Assembly (NCBI GenBank): GCA_026874595.1
Contig: CM049320.1
Location: 8,063,464 to 8,127,463 of the forward strand
Direction of reading: 5' to 3'
Source: Sipunculus nudus
Taxonomy: Eukaryota; Annelida; Sipuncula; Golfingiida; Sipunculidae
DNA length: 64,000 nt
The notes under the pieces were generated by a model, which was given only the letters and a program-made list of their open reading frames with translations, had not been told where the DNA came from and searched no databases. Shown here in pieces: positions 21,659 through 33,844 of this stretch; the stretch's first letter is position 1; each line of letters opens with the position of its first letter. Both the position numbers and the translations under genes were made by a program.

Positions 21659-24412
21659 GTATCCCCAGACAAAGTTGGGGGGATACTATGTTTTCATACT
21701 ATGTTTGACCTTGAATAGGTCCAATTTTGGGGAAAATCACACAAATTCTTAAATATCTCAATAAATCTTGCATGGATTGATCCCAAAATCAAGTTGATGG
21801 AAGATCATGGATAGGATTGTCATGTTCCAGAAACTGGTGGCGCCACCTATTATTCTTTACTTGTTTTTGTGCTGTTTATCACCCCCAAAATTGCTACTTG
21901 ACAGTACTGTGAGCATTATAAGTCAAAAACTAATGGACAGATTTCTCTTATATTATGCATATACATAGATATGGGTTATGGGATGATGTATATATAAATT
22001 GGGGTCATGACCTTTCCTATTAGAGTGGCCTTGACCTTGAATATTGCCATATATGGTGAAAATTACACAAAATCATTAATATCTCAATAAGGGATGCATG
22101 GATTGATCCCAGAATCAAGTTGATGGAAGATCATGGATAGGGTTGTCATGTTCCGGAAACAGGTGGTGCCACCTGTTATTGTATCCGCCAAAACAGAGTT
22201 TTGCGGATACTATGTTTTCAGCTGCACGCAGCCGCCACCGCCGCAGCCGCGTAGGTGTGCGGAGAACTCCTCCGTAACCGCTGGGCAGAATTTTACGAAA
22301 CCCAGGATTATGTGAACTGCTGCGCCCCGATTTTGTTTCGACCTCTGACCTTTCCTCTGTGCTCTGCGTCCGTTTGTGCGTCTGTTTCCACACATAAACC
22401 CACATATCTCGGGAACCGTTTGACCGATCAGGAAAATTTTTTTTTCACAAATGAAGCCCTTGGAGAGCTTTATAACATACACAAGAAATGGTGGCGCCAC
22501 CTGCAACCATGTTTGCACAGTGTCCATCTGTTCGTCTGCCTTGGGTTAAAATCACTCATATCTCTGCAGTGACTTGACTAATTCACCTGAAATTTGGCAT
22601 GCGTAAATATCCTGGATAGCTTTTCTGACCTAATGACAGGTGGCGCCACCTACATTCACGTTTACGCTGCAGACATCCAAGCTCATATCTCGGGAACCAT
22701 TTGACCGATCAGGAAAATTCTTTTGCACAAATGTAGCCCTTGGAGAGCTTTATAACATACACAAAAAATGGTGGCGCCACCTGCAACCATGTTTGCACAG
22801 TGTCCATCTGTTCATCTGCCTTGGGTTAAAATCACTCATATCTCTGCAGTGACTTGATTAATTCACCTGAAATTTGGCATGCGTATACATCCTGGATAGC
22901 TTCTCTGATTTTGTGACAGGTGGCGCCACCTACATTCATGTTTACGCTGCAGACATCCAAGCTCATATCTCGGGAACCGTTTGACCGATCAGGAAAATTT
23001 TTTTGCACAAATGTAGCCCTTGGAGAGCTTTATAACATAGACAAAAAATGGTGGCACCACCTGCAACCATGTTTGCACAGTGTCCATCTGTTCGTCTGCC
23101 TTGGGTTAAAAATCACTCATATCTCTGCAGTGACTTGACTAATTCACCTGAAATTTGGCATGCGTATACATCCTGGATAGCTTTTCTGATTTTATGACAG
23201 GTGGCGCCACCTACATTCACGTTTACGCTGCAGACATCCAAGCTCATATCTCGGGAACCGTTTGACCGATTGGGCCAAAATTTTGCTTGTGTATAGATCT
23301 CACATAGCTCTTCATCATACGCAAAACTGGTGGCGCCACCAGCAGCCATTTTTGCACAGCTCCTGTCTGTTTGTCTGCCATGGGATAAAATCACTCATAT
23401 CTCGGCAGTGGTTTGACATATCTGCCTAAAATTTTGCAGGTTTATACATCCCCGACAGCTCTCTTGATTTTATGACAGGTGGCGCCACCTGCAATCATGT
23501 TTATGCAGCAGACATCCAAGCTCATATCTTGGGAACCGTTTGACCGATTGGGCCAAAGTTTTGCATGTGTATAGTTCTCACATAGCTCTTTATTATACGC
23601 AAAACTGGTGGCGTCACCTGCAACCATTTTTGCTCAGCGTCCATCTGTTTGTCTGCCGTGGGCTTAAGTCACTCATATACATGTAGTGGTTTGACTTATC
23701 TGCCTTAAATTTTGCATATGTATACAACTTGGACGGCTTTCTGGATTTTGTTGTAGGGGGGGCAACCTACATACACAATTTGGCTGCAGACATCCATGCT
23801 AATATGCAACACTCTATTTCCCCTTGCCACTCAATCCATGCCTCACTTCACCCGTTCCACTCTGATTTAGGCGGATACACGTAGTTGCTTGTCGACTACC
23901 CGTATTCTAGTTCTTTTACTTATTTTTGAGCCCTTTAATACCCCCATGATTTCCACTTAACAGTACTGTGAGCATAATAAGTCAAAAACTAATGGACAGA
24001 TTTCTTTCATATTATGCATATACATAGACATGGGTTATGGGATGATATATATATAAACTTGGGTCATGACCTTTCCTATTAGTGGCTTGGCCTTGAATAC
24101 TGCCATATATGGTGAAAATTACACAAAATCATTAATATCTCAATAAGGGATGCATGGATTGGTCCAAAAATCAACTTGATTGAAGATCTTGAATATTATT
24201 GTCATGTACCAGAAACAGGTGGCGCCACCTGTTATTCTTTTACTTGTTTTTGTGCCGTTTAATACCCCATCATTGAGATGACCTTTTCTATGAGTGTGGT
24301 CTGATATTAATTGTTGCTGATGATGGGGGGGGGGGGGCTATTCGTAAAGGAGGGGGGGGGGGATTAATTGTCTGGGGATACTATGGCACCTGCGGTGCCA
24401 AGAAATATCTAT
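21659..24412. mobile_element. Element C: satellite-cored element with end hairpins, inserted at TT
   Basis: The 5' end (21659-21686) is a hairpin, GTATCCCC...GGGGGATAC. GTATCCCCAGACAA (21659-21672) recurs inverted as TTGTCTGGGGATAC at 24368-24381. A 3' hairpin, GGCACCTGCGGTGCC, sits at 24385-24399 just inside the end. Block copy 1 shows the empty site at 16040/16041 (TATTATT then TTGTTATA), so the element went in next to TT with at most a TT duplication. The core repeats a stretch of roughly 300 bp with GGTGGCGCCACC motifs (21838, 22160, 24219). There is no coding capacity. The architecture fits non-autonomous Helentron (Helitron2) elements; assignment is inference. Confidence 0.75.
22181..23910. 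mobile_element. Element D: second satellite-cored element nested in C
   Basis: The 5' hairpin (22181-22210) reads GTATCCGCC...GCGGATAC. GGCGGATAC recurs inverted at 23870-23878, and a 3' hairpin with GTAGT and ACTAC arms lies at 23881-23899, with the end at TCTAG (23910) followed by TT. The C-family copy at 24227-24245 shows the uninterrupted target (CCTGTTATT then CTTTTACTT). The core is four to five repeats of about 280 bp, each holding two GGTGGCGCCACC palindromes roughly 150 and 130 bp apart (near 22490, 22640, 22770, 22920, 23200, 23329, 23479). No protein-coding potential; open frames here are translations of the repeat. Confidence 0.75.
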
Positions 24413-26840
24413 TTTTGTTATAATATCAAATAATGTCAAATAAATACACACACACATACCAGTATATATATGTTTATAATCATACATATCACAGTGTCTT
24501 ACATATAATATATATGTAATAGAAAGTAAATATTCAATACTGACGACTTTGTGTTTATTCCTTTATTTACTTAATTATTACATGTGCTCACTCTTACTTA
24601 GCAATAAATCACATAACATATATTGAAAGTTAAAGCAGTGGGAAAAAATCAACACTAATGGCTTTGTGCTTATTCTTAAATTGAACTAAATTATTAAACA
24701 TCATAGATGATAGATCTACCTGGGCAATAAGTAACTTAAAGTTTAAGAGTACAGCATGATTTTTTTCCCTTCCAAATTGTCAAGATGGGTTCCTTCATGA
24801 CTTAAGTTTGGCAAAGAAGCGAAATGCGAGAGTGCAAGAGCCATTAAAAGGATGACAGTGACTGAGGCATTTTACCAGATATTTCAACAATAATAATAGT
24901 AGAAAAACATCGCAAGTCGATTTTCATTAAAGGATAAAGTTCTACCGGTATGAAATTCAGGAAACTCGGGATGTAGAGGGACCCTTGCTCATGTGGCGCC
25001 GCCCTGTCAATGACAGTTTTCGCGCATGACTCTCATTGATCAGTTATGTGATCACAGTCGTTTCCAGCTCTAGTTCCCATCTTCCTATGGGCTCTCCCTA
25101 CAACCTAAAGGATCTTGGAAACAAAGTACAGGTGACACTTATATCTTACATAAAACAATTCTGTTCCGGTCTTATTGAGTACATTTCTTTAACACTTTAC
25201 AACTAAAGGAGCATAGACTCTTTGCTGTGATTACAATTGTAATGATCTGATAACTGAGATCGATCTTAGAAACTTTGTTTAGTCGGTCTGACTATCATTC
25301 TCAAAAGTTCACTGCCATGGAACCAGTAAATTGTCCAATGACTATCAGAAATATAATATGCTTAATCCACGATTTAGGCCAGAAACAGGGCGAATATAAT
25401 ATATGTTGGTTTTTACACCAAAATTGTGGCTCTAAATGGGGTCGAGGATTTTCTATAGTAGCAGATTATCTTTGGTAAAAAATTATGTGGTTTAATTCTG
25501 GGTTGTCTGCTGTTGTGACTAAGTTTTCTTCTCTGAAAAGGACTGGGAGGCACTGATCCCTCTGCATTTTCGCTAATCTGACTTTGTCAGCCAAGTAGTT
25601 CCTAACATTCCTTTTCCAATGGTGCGTACATGTAACATGTTCCAGGATGTGCTGCAAATAATTTTAAGTACCGGGTGGCAGTCCATGCAAATGACTGGGA
25701 TTTTGTTCCATGGGAAATTGAAACTTTCATTTCTGCTAGACCACTGTTTCCATGTAACATGGGTCCAGTCATGCAGACATGCACACACACATTAGCATAT
25801 ATGGTGTTCCTCCAGTAGATAGATCTGGGTATCATGGCCAGGTTTTAGTATGTGATGACAGTGACAAATAAGTCTCACAGAGTTGTTTGTTTTTTTCCGC
25901 ACCCTTCTAGATTTTTGGCTCCAAGGATGTGAGCAACAGAAGCTGCGTGAATCCCAAATTTTTGTCTTTTATAAATCATATTATGTTTGGTGTTTTACCG
26001 CATGTGCTGATCTGTTGTATTCATGAATGGATTTAGTTGATGGCGCATGGACATCATGAATGGCATCAATTGTTCTGCAAAATTGCCCCCATGGTGTAGA
26101 GCTTGTTTGCCCTCTCCGTTTCTTGGTACTTTACATTTGCAACCTGTGTCAGAGTTTTTCCTGCACTAGTCAAAGTTTTCATTGAAAAGAAGTTCATTGT
26201 AGACCTGTTTTGCAGCTTTTCCTTTAATTTATTCTTTGATTTTCTCTATGACATTACTTAAAATATATATATATATATATTTATAGTCAATGAACATGAA
26301 AAGAAGACAATCATATTTTTTAGATATACAGAATGTTGCTAAATTTTCAGCTACCCCTGTAGCCTTCGTCAGAGCGAGTGATTATCCGTAAACAAGCTGA
26401 CAGTGTTCTATTCTTTCAGTATGCATATGCTTTCTATCCATACCACAAAAATGCACAATTCTGTGTTGCAATCAAGTAACTGTGTCTGTACCTGATAGTA
26501 ATACGAATGCCCACTTTTGACACGCATTTTGCCATCCTTGACCCACAAACATGATTTACTATCACAAGAGTCTACCAGTTATTTTTTTCTCTTATGCTCT
26601 ATGGACAACTCCAGAGCCACAACAATTGCAAGAAATTTTGGAATCTGGAGTGGCAGATTCTGGAGTGGCAGAATGGTTGGATTAATAACAAGACCACTCT
26701 TGACACAAACCAAGTTCTTATGGTCACTGTTCATGATCTGGATGTAACACTCCAGAGCTTTTCTCTTCAATGTTCACAAGCCCATCTTGTGGCAGGAGTC
26801 TGGAATGTAATGCACTCTGGGTAGCTAACAGCTTTCAGAG
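24413..26840. other. Block tail and unassigned DNA with possible coding remnants
   Basis: Bases 24413-24770 complete block copy 2. Beyond that I recognise nothing securely. On the minus strand near 25460-26230 there are short frames with a lysine-rich stretch (KGKAAKQVYNELLFNENF near 26170-26220) and VPRNGE. These recall the N-terminal part of MULE-type proteins, but stops and frame changes prevent a firm call. A TA run lies near 26264-26280. A short direct repeat (TTCTGGAGTGGCAGA, two copies near 26640-26672) is present. Poly-G tracts occur at 24326-24361. Confidence 0.3.
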
Positions 26841-27018
26841 TGGATCACAGGCACTTGTTTCCAGCACTACAATGGCCTAGAAACCGTAAACACATTGAGT
26901 ATGGGTGATATACCCGTTATTAAAGAACAACTTTTATAACGGGTATATCACCCATACTCAATGTGTTTACGGTTTCTAGGCCATTGTAGTGCTGGAAACA
27001 AGTGCCTGTGGAGTGGAT
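26838..27018. mobile_element. Perfect palindromic MITE, 165 bp, with 8-bp target duplication
   Basis: Left arm 26846-26920 and right arm 26936-27010 are perfect 75-bp inverted repeats (termini CACAGGCACTTG) around a 15-bp spacer (26921-26935). The element is flanked by the direct repeat GAGTGGAT at 26838-26845 and 27011-27018. An 8-bp duplication suggests hAT, P or Merlin machinery; the terminus does not match a family I can name, and the target does not fit the hAT preference nTnnnnAn well. The complete identity of the arms points to recent insertion or to gene conversion between arms. Confidence 0.85.
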
Positions 27019-27870
27019 AGTGCTTCTGGGCATGTTGCACAAACAGACTTCATGCGTGATGCTGTTATACAGCCTGCTCTGAAACGAAACCATTCCCGGC
27101 TCTTTTCCTGTACCCTTGTTTCCATTGCGACTGCCTTTGCTTGCTCTTTTGTTTTTTGTCAAGTGTCAGAGACCCATTGTCACATATTGGTTGAAGCAAT
27201 TTGGTAAGAGTGACCTCCTTGTCTTGTGCAGTGTATTGACACTTAACCTTGATAAAAAAATTGTACCATTAATTATCCCATTTGGTGAACTAGCAAGAAT
27301 TGGATGCTGGAAAAATATCCCACACCTGTTCACAACACTGTTTGTTTGTTTCTCATACAGTTGCAGTGACTCACCTTCATATGTGTGCCTGTGCTTTCAA
27401 GCTGGCAATTTTAAATTAGTTGGAACAGTGCAACTCTTTGCTAGAGCATCCATATCAGTTTTGCCTGTTGCCTTGCAAATTCTCCCAAAATTTGAAGAGT
27501 GAAGCCTGTTAAGTCTTTCTTGCCTCCACAAATTGTTACTACTTTGGCCCCTAGGTGCAATTTCTAGCTCTTCACAATTTGTTTTGCTTATAGCTGTGAA
27601 TTGAGATGTTTCAGCAGTCTGTCAGGGCCACTTTCCACCATGGTCATGGTACAAGGCAAAGGGATTTACTGGGTTTACTGTTTGCAATAATGACATTTTC
27701 AATTCTTTTGCAGCAAAGCTTACAGCCAAACTTTTTATATAGTCAGATGTAACCTGGGTTGTTCATATATACCTGTTTTCTTGCATTAAATGTATCGGCA
27801 CTTCTATAAGTTACACTTTGATCTGAAGCCCCCTCCCCCCTTTCTGAATGAGATGTTTTGAATGCTTCTT
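27019..27870. other. No recognisable gene
   Basis: A 128-codon plus-strand frame (27116-27502) has no motif I recognise, with low-complexity hydrophobic composition. The minus strand has lysine-rich short frames with several stops. Nothing else is supported. Confidence 0.35.
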
Positions 27871-27879
27871 TTTACACCT

Positions 27880-28414
27880 CATCTGTGAGAGGCCACGTTT
27901 GTCAAATTGCATCTTTTCACATCTCATATATACAGGCCAGGTCTGTCAAGTTGCTTCTTTTTACAATTAAATCTGTTACAGGCCAGGTCTGTCAAATTGT
28001 ATCTCACCACATTTCATCTGTTACAGGCCAGGTCTGTCAAATTGTATCTCACCACATTTCATCTGTTACAGGCCAGGTCTGTCAAATTGCATCTCTTCAC
28101 ATCTCGTCTATTACAGGCCAGGTCTGTCAATTTGTGTCTTTTTACATCGCATCTGTTACAGGCCAGGTTTGTCAAGTTGCATCTTTTCACATCTCATATA
28201 TACAGGCCAGGTCTGTCAAGCCGCTTATTTTTACAATTAAATCTGTTACAGGCCAGGTCTTGTCAAATTGCATCTTTTCACATCTTATCTATTACAGGCT
28301 AGGTCTGTCAAATTGTATCTTTCCATATCTTATCTATATCAGGTCAGGGTCTGTTAAGTTGCTTTTACTTCACCTCTCAGTTGTGACAGGCCAGGTCTGT
28401 CAAGTTGCATTTTT
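27880..28414. repeat. Minisatellite (GGCCAGGTCTGTCAA units), left part
   Basis: Units of about 46 bp carry the core ACAGGCCAGGTCTGTCAA followed by TTGCATCTTTTCACATC-like sequence, about eleven times. The long plus-strand frame (27858-28613) is an artefact of a repeat unit without stops. The array is cut at 28414 by element A1 and resumes at 31079 in the correct register. Confidence 0.85.
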
Positions 28415-31078
28415 AGCTCAGCTGACTATAAGTCATCTGAGCTATAGCCCTGGTCCATTGTCTGTCGTCTGTCTGTCTGTCTGTTTGTCCGTCCGTCCGT
28501 CTGTCCGGATGTCCTTCCGTAAGACTGGCACGTTTCGACACCATTGGACCTACAAATCTGAAATTCACCATACAGTTAGATGTCCTCAAAATCTCCTACC
28601 ATGCCAAAATTAGGTCAATAGGACTTCGTTCCTTTGAGATATTAAGGAAAAACCTCAATTTTTTATTAGAAATCTATTTTCACACTTTAGGACTGCCTTA
28701 TATCAAAACCACTCATCTGGTTTTCTTCATATTTACCATAAATATTCCTCTATATAGTTCCTATGTACATGCCAGAAATTAAGTCAGTATTATTTAATTT
28801 AAAAAAATTATGGGCCCAAACATAATGGACTTTGTAAAAAAATCAGGAAAGATATTTGGTCACTTAAGACCAAAAGTGTTAAAGGTAGGGACTTTTTTTC
28901 AGTAATACAACTTTAATTAATCAAAATTTAATTGTATACCAAAAATTAGATCAAAATCTGTTAAAATTTTTTAAATATTGGCAAAAATATAAAATTGGTA
29001 CCTTAAATTTTGCCCAAGTTTGACCATGGCACATTTTTTTTCCTGTAAGTACTGTGGATTTAATTTTCACAGCATGTTTTTGTTAGCATTTTGTCTGTTA
29101 ACACCAAAAATTTGAAACCAGTTGATCAAAAACTGTAGATTTTATTTAAGTTTTCAAGCACCATGTCACATCAAGTTTACTTTAAGCTAGTGTTATGCAG
29201 TTTGCTAGAGCTCAGCTCCCCAGCTTCAGCTCTAAGTTCCTTAAATTTAGCATACAGTTAGATGTCTCCAAAATCCCCTACCATGCCAAGAATTTGATCA
29301 CTAGGACTTAATTCCTTCGAAATATTAATGAAAAACTTCATTTTCCCATTAAAAACCCATTGTTCCACTGTAAGACTGCCTAATATCAAAACCACTGATC
29401 TGACTTTGATCATATATAATATACATATTTTTCTATACATTCGCCATGCACATGCAAGAAATGATGTCAGTATTGCGTAATTGTTTTAAGTTATGGGCCC
29501 AAACATTATGCATTTTTTTTTTAAAATAATAAAGAAATATATTTACTCCCTTAACAATAGGATTGCTGAAGCTAGAGATTTTTTGTCAGGGATGTAACAT
29601 TATTTAATCAAGATTCAATTGAATACCAAAAATTAGTTCTGAATTTTTCAAATTTTATAAGTTATTAGTATAAATATAAAATTAGTACCTTAAATTTTGC
29701 CCAACTTTGACCAAGGCACGTTTGTTTCCTGAGAGCACTGTTGATATAATTTTCATATTATGCACACAAGGATTTCATCTTTGTAGTTTAGAAAGCTGAA
29801 AGAAATTGGCCAAATATTGTAGCTTTTATTAATGTTTTTATGAGACCATGTCAGACCCAGGCTTTATCCAGCCCCTCTTCAGTCACCTGTATGTTGACCT
29901 TTCTCAGATTATGCATGCTTGAGCGAAGCATACACTTGGGCAGCCAGGCAGCTAATGCCCAGCCACAGTTGATCCAGGTGTCCAACCCAACTCATCTAGT
30001 AGTTGTTTTTAAAAACAACATAACAATAAACAATAAATTAATAATTTTGTATTGGTTTTGTTATAACAAATTAAAGAAAAATTTATAGAAAAGGAATTTG
30101 TTAGTTGATGAGTAACAGAAAATTAACTTGCAGTTACTGATGATGTAAGAATCTTGTATGGATGGATAGAATGTCAATGTCAATGTTATTCCAACTAACA
30201 CCATGCAGTCACCTATGGTATTTTCAGTGAAATTTTAATGATAAAAAAATAAATCATATTATTCATTACTAATCATTAGGGATCATATGAAGGAAATTAA
30301 TGATAGACAAAGATGCAGTTGATAATATTTATCTAGATTCCTACTGTGTCTGGTGTGTAGATTGATGTGAAAGTAGTTCAAAGTGAATATATTACATTTA
30401 TTTTTTTTAACATAAGTAAAAGCCATAAAACCAGGTACTTATGATCATTATTTAAATTTGTGAATTTTGTATATTCTGGATTCTCACCATCATTGTTTTG
30501 CTAAAACTGAATAAATACTAGACATGGTGCGAATGCTTTGAAATGTATTTGAATACGAATATGAATATGTACTGCATGAAAAAATTTTATTGCATAAGAA
30601 AGGGAATTCAGGTAAAAATGAAAGTATTTGAATACCAGTGCAGATACTTTCAAAATGTATTCATGAATGCATTCATGAATATATTCTGTAATATTAATTC
30701 AATGATCATTTAAGTTAAATTTTATTTAAAAAAATCATATGATTTTCTTCTTTTTTTTTAATAAAAAATTATATTGGCACAATATTTGTTATTAAATTTT
30801 AATAAATAGTTACTCTTTTATTATATGTATTGCTTATAAGTTATATGGCCAAGTCAAAATCTGTGTGACAATAGCACTCCATTTGTTAATAAAATAAATG
30901 AAATCAATCCTCTCCCCTGTCTCCACAGGTACTATCAATATCATACATAAGCTAAACACCAACAACTCATTATAAAGCTTATATTTATTACCACACAAAA
31001 CAAGCATGTGCCTCTTTCCCAAATCATATTTTTTATCATATATAACAGCTGAGCCCCGTGACCCATGGGTCCCTTGTT
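28415..31078 (+). mobile_element. Element A1: 2.66 kb hairpin-ended element inside the minisatellite
   Basis: The 5' end is a 29-bp near-perfect hairpin (28415-28443: AGCTCAGCTGACT ... AGTCATCTGAGCT). The 3' end carries GCTGAGC and the palindrome GACCCATGGGTC (31060-31071), then CCCTTG followed by TT. The flanking minisatellite closes up across the element with no loss (GTTGCAT-ttttt then TCACATC), giving insertion at TT. Inside are TGTC/TCCG runs (28450-28515), two diverged direct repeats of roughly 680 bp (28558 and 29245), and a segment (30350-31045) found again inverted at 42017-42870. There is no coding sequence. Confidence 0.75.
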
Positions 31079-31560
31079 TCACATCTCATCTGTTACAGGC
31101 CAGTCAAATTGCATTTCTTCAAGTCTCATCTTTTACAAGTCAGGGTCTGTCAAGTTTCATCTTTTCACATTTCATCTGTTACAGCCCAGGTCTGTCAATT
31201 TGCATCCATTCACATCTCACCTATTTCAGACCAGGTCTGTCAAGTTGCTTCTTTTTACAATTCATCTTTTACAGGCCAGGTCTGTCAAATTGCATCTATT
31301 CACATCTCGCCCATTACAGACCAGGTCTGTCAAGTTGCTTCTTTTTACAACTCATCTGTTACAGGCCAGGTCCGTCAAGTTGCATCTTTTCACATCTCAT
31401 CTGTTACAGGCCAGTCAAATTGCATCTCTTCAAGTCTCATCTTTTACAAGTCAGGGTCTGTCAAGTTGCATCTTTTCACATCTCACCTATTACAGGCCAG
31501 GTCTGTCAATTTACATCTCATGTTTCAGGTCAGATATGTTAAATTGCAACCTTGTTTCAG
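31079..31560. repeat. Minisatellite, right part
   Basis: This continues the GGCCAGGTCTGTCAA array interrupted at 28414, with units of about 46-57 bp and a higher-order repeat: the stretch from 31085 recurs from 31400 (both start TTACAGGCCAGTCAAATTGC and share a TACAAGTCAGGGTCTGTCAA unit). All three plus-strand frames are open over about 500 bp because the unit lacks stops. This should not be read as a gene. Confidence 0.85.
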
Positions 31561-33079
31561 ATGAGGACCTGTAAAATTTCTTCTCTGCTTACCACATCTC
31601 ATTGGGCAAAGTTAATGATAATTTGCCCCAGTCTAAATAAGAAAGTACTTCTAAAACTTGGAACTGGTCACACAATTTAATACATAAAAGAAACTTTACA
31701 GAAGGCTCCAAGATGGCTACAGGAGATGTTCCATAAAAAGTCTCAAAGATCAAGGTTAAGACACTTAACCATTTAATAAACATTTAATAGTGAAGGGAGT
31801 TTGACAAAGGAACATTTGCTAACAATTTTAACTGTACTGTCAAAATGTCTGGCATTCCATTTCTTCATATCACATTACATATGTAACAGGCCATACCAAA
31901 TTGCATCTCCTCACATTTGCCTCGGGCCATACCTTTAAATTTGCATATCTTCTCATCTTTTCAGTCCAGGTCTTGATAGCAATTTATCACATGCAAATAA
32001 AATGTGCCTCAATGTTAATATTAGTTATTCCTCTCCATCTTCAGTTTCTAAAACCACAAAAACTAAGATCTTGTGCAGTGTAATTCCGCATAGGTAGTGC
32101 TGGCAGGCTGTTGTTCTGTGGCTCCACATATTTGTTTCTTTGTATCTGGTTTGCCTTCAGGGAATCTGCAGCTCTTTTGATCAGTTGGCATTCCATCTTG
32201 GTGTCAGATGGCACATGGCAGAACATTTATGGTTTTGATACAACTTTTGTTTTGAAAGATATGAGAATAGATATGCTGAAATGTAAGTTAACACCTCAAG
32301 CTTAAATACTATAATTTCTATTCGAACACATTTAGAATATTTCTCATTACCATGCTAAAACCTTATGCACTTCTAGTCCTGAAGTCAGTTTAACAGTACA
32401 GATGTGGGCTGTGGCTAATTGATCAATATCAGCTCCGCCCTGGTCGGACATTGGTCTGTACTTGAAGTACCCTGGAATTATGCCTACTAGGTGCCAGTGT
32501 TACAGAAACAGGAGGGCTGCTGCAATGTCTTTACTAGCCAATGGCCTCATTATGAATCTGTCAACAGAAGCTAACTTACTTGAAAAGAAAACCAGTAAAG
32601 CCATCTGGAATAGAATACAGATATCCAGTAGAAACTTTGGGACAATTTTTTTTAAAGCAGTAGAGTTCTTCTCTTAAACTTTAAATAAAACAGAATATTC
32701 AAATTGTGTTTGCTGAAGGCTTATATCATTGAAATAACATTGGATTGACCAGTTTAGCTCTCTTTAGTTATTAAGAAAGATGTTTTTATCAGTAACAGGT
32801 GGGTTTTCATGATAAAATGTAATGGAAACACTTCTGTCTGGAGGAGCATTTCATTATCTGACAGTCACTGTCATAATCTGTCATTTTGCCTCTTTTGTCA
32901 TTTTGTCTTCTTGAGGCTTATATCCACAAGTTGCCTTTTAAAGATACATGTCTCAGTTCACAACTTATTTCAAGGCAAATTATATCACCACCTAATTCTG
33001 CCAGACAACCGCATGGTTCATTTTAGTAATATGTGGAAGGCTAGATCTGCAAATTAATTAAGTTTTCACGTAAGATCTG
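31561..33079. other. No recognisable gene between minisatellite parts
   Basis: There are a few remnants of the minisatellite core (near 31885 and 31955) and short frames without recognisable motifs (for example 32462-32677 plus, 32041-32226 minus). I see no element ends. Confidence 0.4.
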
Positions 33080-33840
33080 TTGTCTCAGTTTTATCTCACT
33101 TAAGAAAGGCTAAAACTTAATTTTTCCTATGTTTCACATCTCTGCTGACAGGTTAGAGCAGTCATTTTAATTTGCCTTGATTTTAATCTCACCTCTAACA
33201 GACTAGAGCTGTCAATTTGCCTTAACTTTCACCTCATCTCTGAGAGGCTAGAGCTGTCAAAATGCTTCAGTTTTGACCTCACCTCTGACAGGCCAGGTCT
33301 TGTCAGTTATTTCTATATACACCTTACCTCTGACTGGCCAGACCTACCAAATTGCCTCAGTTTTCACTGTACCTTTGACAGCCCACTTGTGTAAATTTCA
33401 CTTGATTTTATCCCACTTCTGATAAGCCAGATCTGTCAATTGCCTCAATTTTTACTTTTCTTCTGACAGGCCTAATCTTTCAGTTTACCTCAGTTTTCAC
33501 AATGTCTCTGACAGGCAAGATCTGTAAATTGCCTAAATTTTGGCCGTGCCTGGGACAGGCTAGAACTGTCAGCATGCCACAATTTTCACCTCACCTATGA
33601 CAGGCCAGGTCTGTTGAATACTTAACTTTTGACAGGCAAGATCTGTCAGTTTCCCTGAATTTTCACCTCACCTCTGACAGACTAGAGCTGTCATAATTCC
33701 TGAAATGTCTACTTGCCTCTGACAGGCCAGGTCCATCATATTGCCTCATACAAGTCCTATATCATATGTTTTCACTATATACCCTTGAAAGGCCAGGTCG
33801 GTCAATTTGCCTCAATTTTCACCTCAAATATTTTGAATTA
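33080..33840. repeat. Old degenerate minisatellite array
   Basis: About a dozen diverged units of 50-60 bp resemble CTGACAGGCCAGGTCTGTCAA followed by TTGCCTCA and TTTTCACCTCACCTC. They clearly derive from the same core as 27880-28414 but with far more substitutions, so this is the older part of the same array or an independent expansion. Confidence 0.75.
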
Positions 33841-33844
33841 AGTG

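Larger units (their letters stand above)
16906..24770. repeat. Composite transposon block, copy 2
   Basis: This is the direct-orientation paralogue of 7087-16400. Landmarks pair as follows: head 16908-17263; body from 17273; MULE remnant near 18810-19780; sub-repeats near 18405 and 19990; DDE_4 remnant 20664-21480; tail 24413-24770. Copy 2 lacks the helicase insertion of copy 1. It carries element C at 21659-24412, absent from copy 1, whose unbroken sequence at 16031-16050 gives the empty site. The 676 bp at 17731-18406 that copy 1 lacks contains sequence related to the internal sub-repeat flank, so a deletion in copy 1 is the more likely explanation. Confidence 0.85.

Noticed and set aside
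22115..23627. Arg/Gly-rich or 'EPFDRSGKFF' repeated frames
   Set aside because: Translations of the 280-bp core of element D on both strands.
25275..25478. 67-codon plus frame as the missing N-terminus of Merlin
   Set aside because: It has two Cys residues but no convincing zinc-finger pattern and lies in the wrong place and orientation relative to the Merlin fragment.
27880..28414. CRISPR-like spacing of a repeated motif
   Set aside because: The units are contiguous without unique spacers and the genome is eukaryotic.
27858..28613. 251-codon open frame across the minisatellite
   Set aside because: The repeat unit has no stop in this frame, and the other plus frames are partly open too; the protein is just the translated repeat.
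31006..31574. Three overlapping frames of about 170 codons
   Set aside because: Same cause: a stop-free minisatellite unit, open in all three frames.
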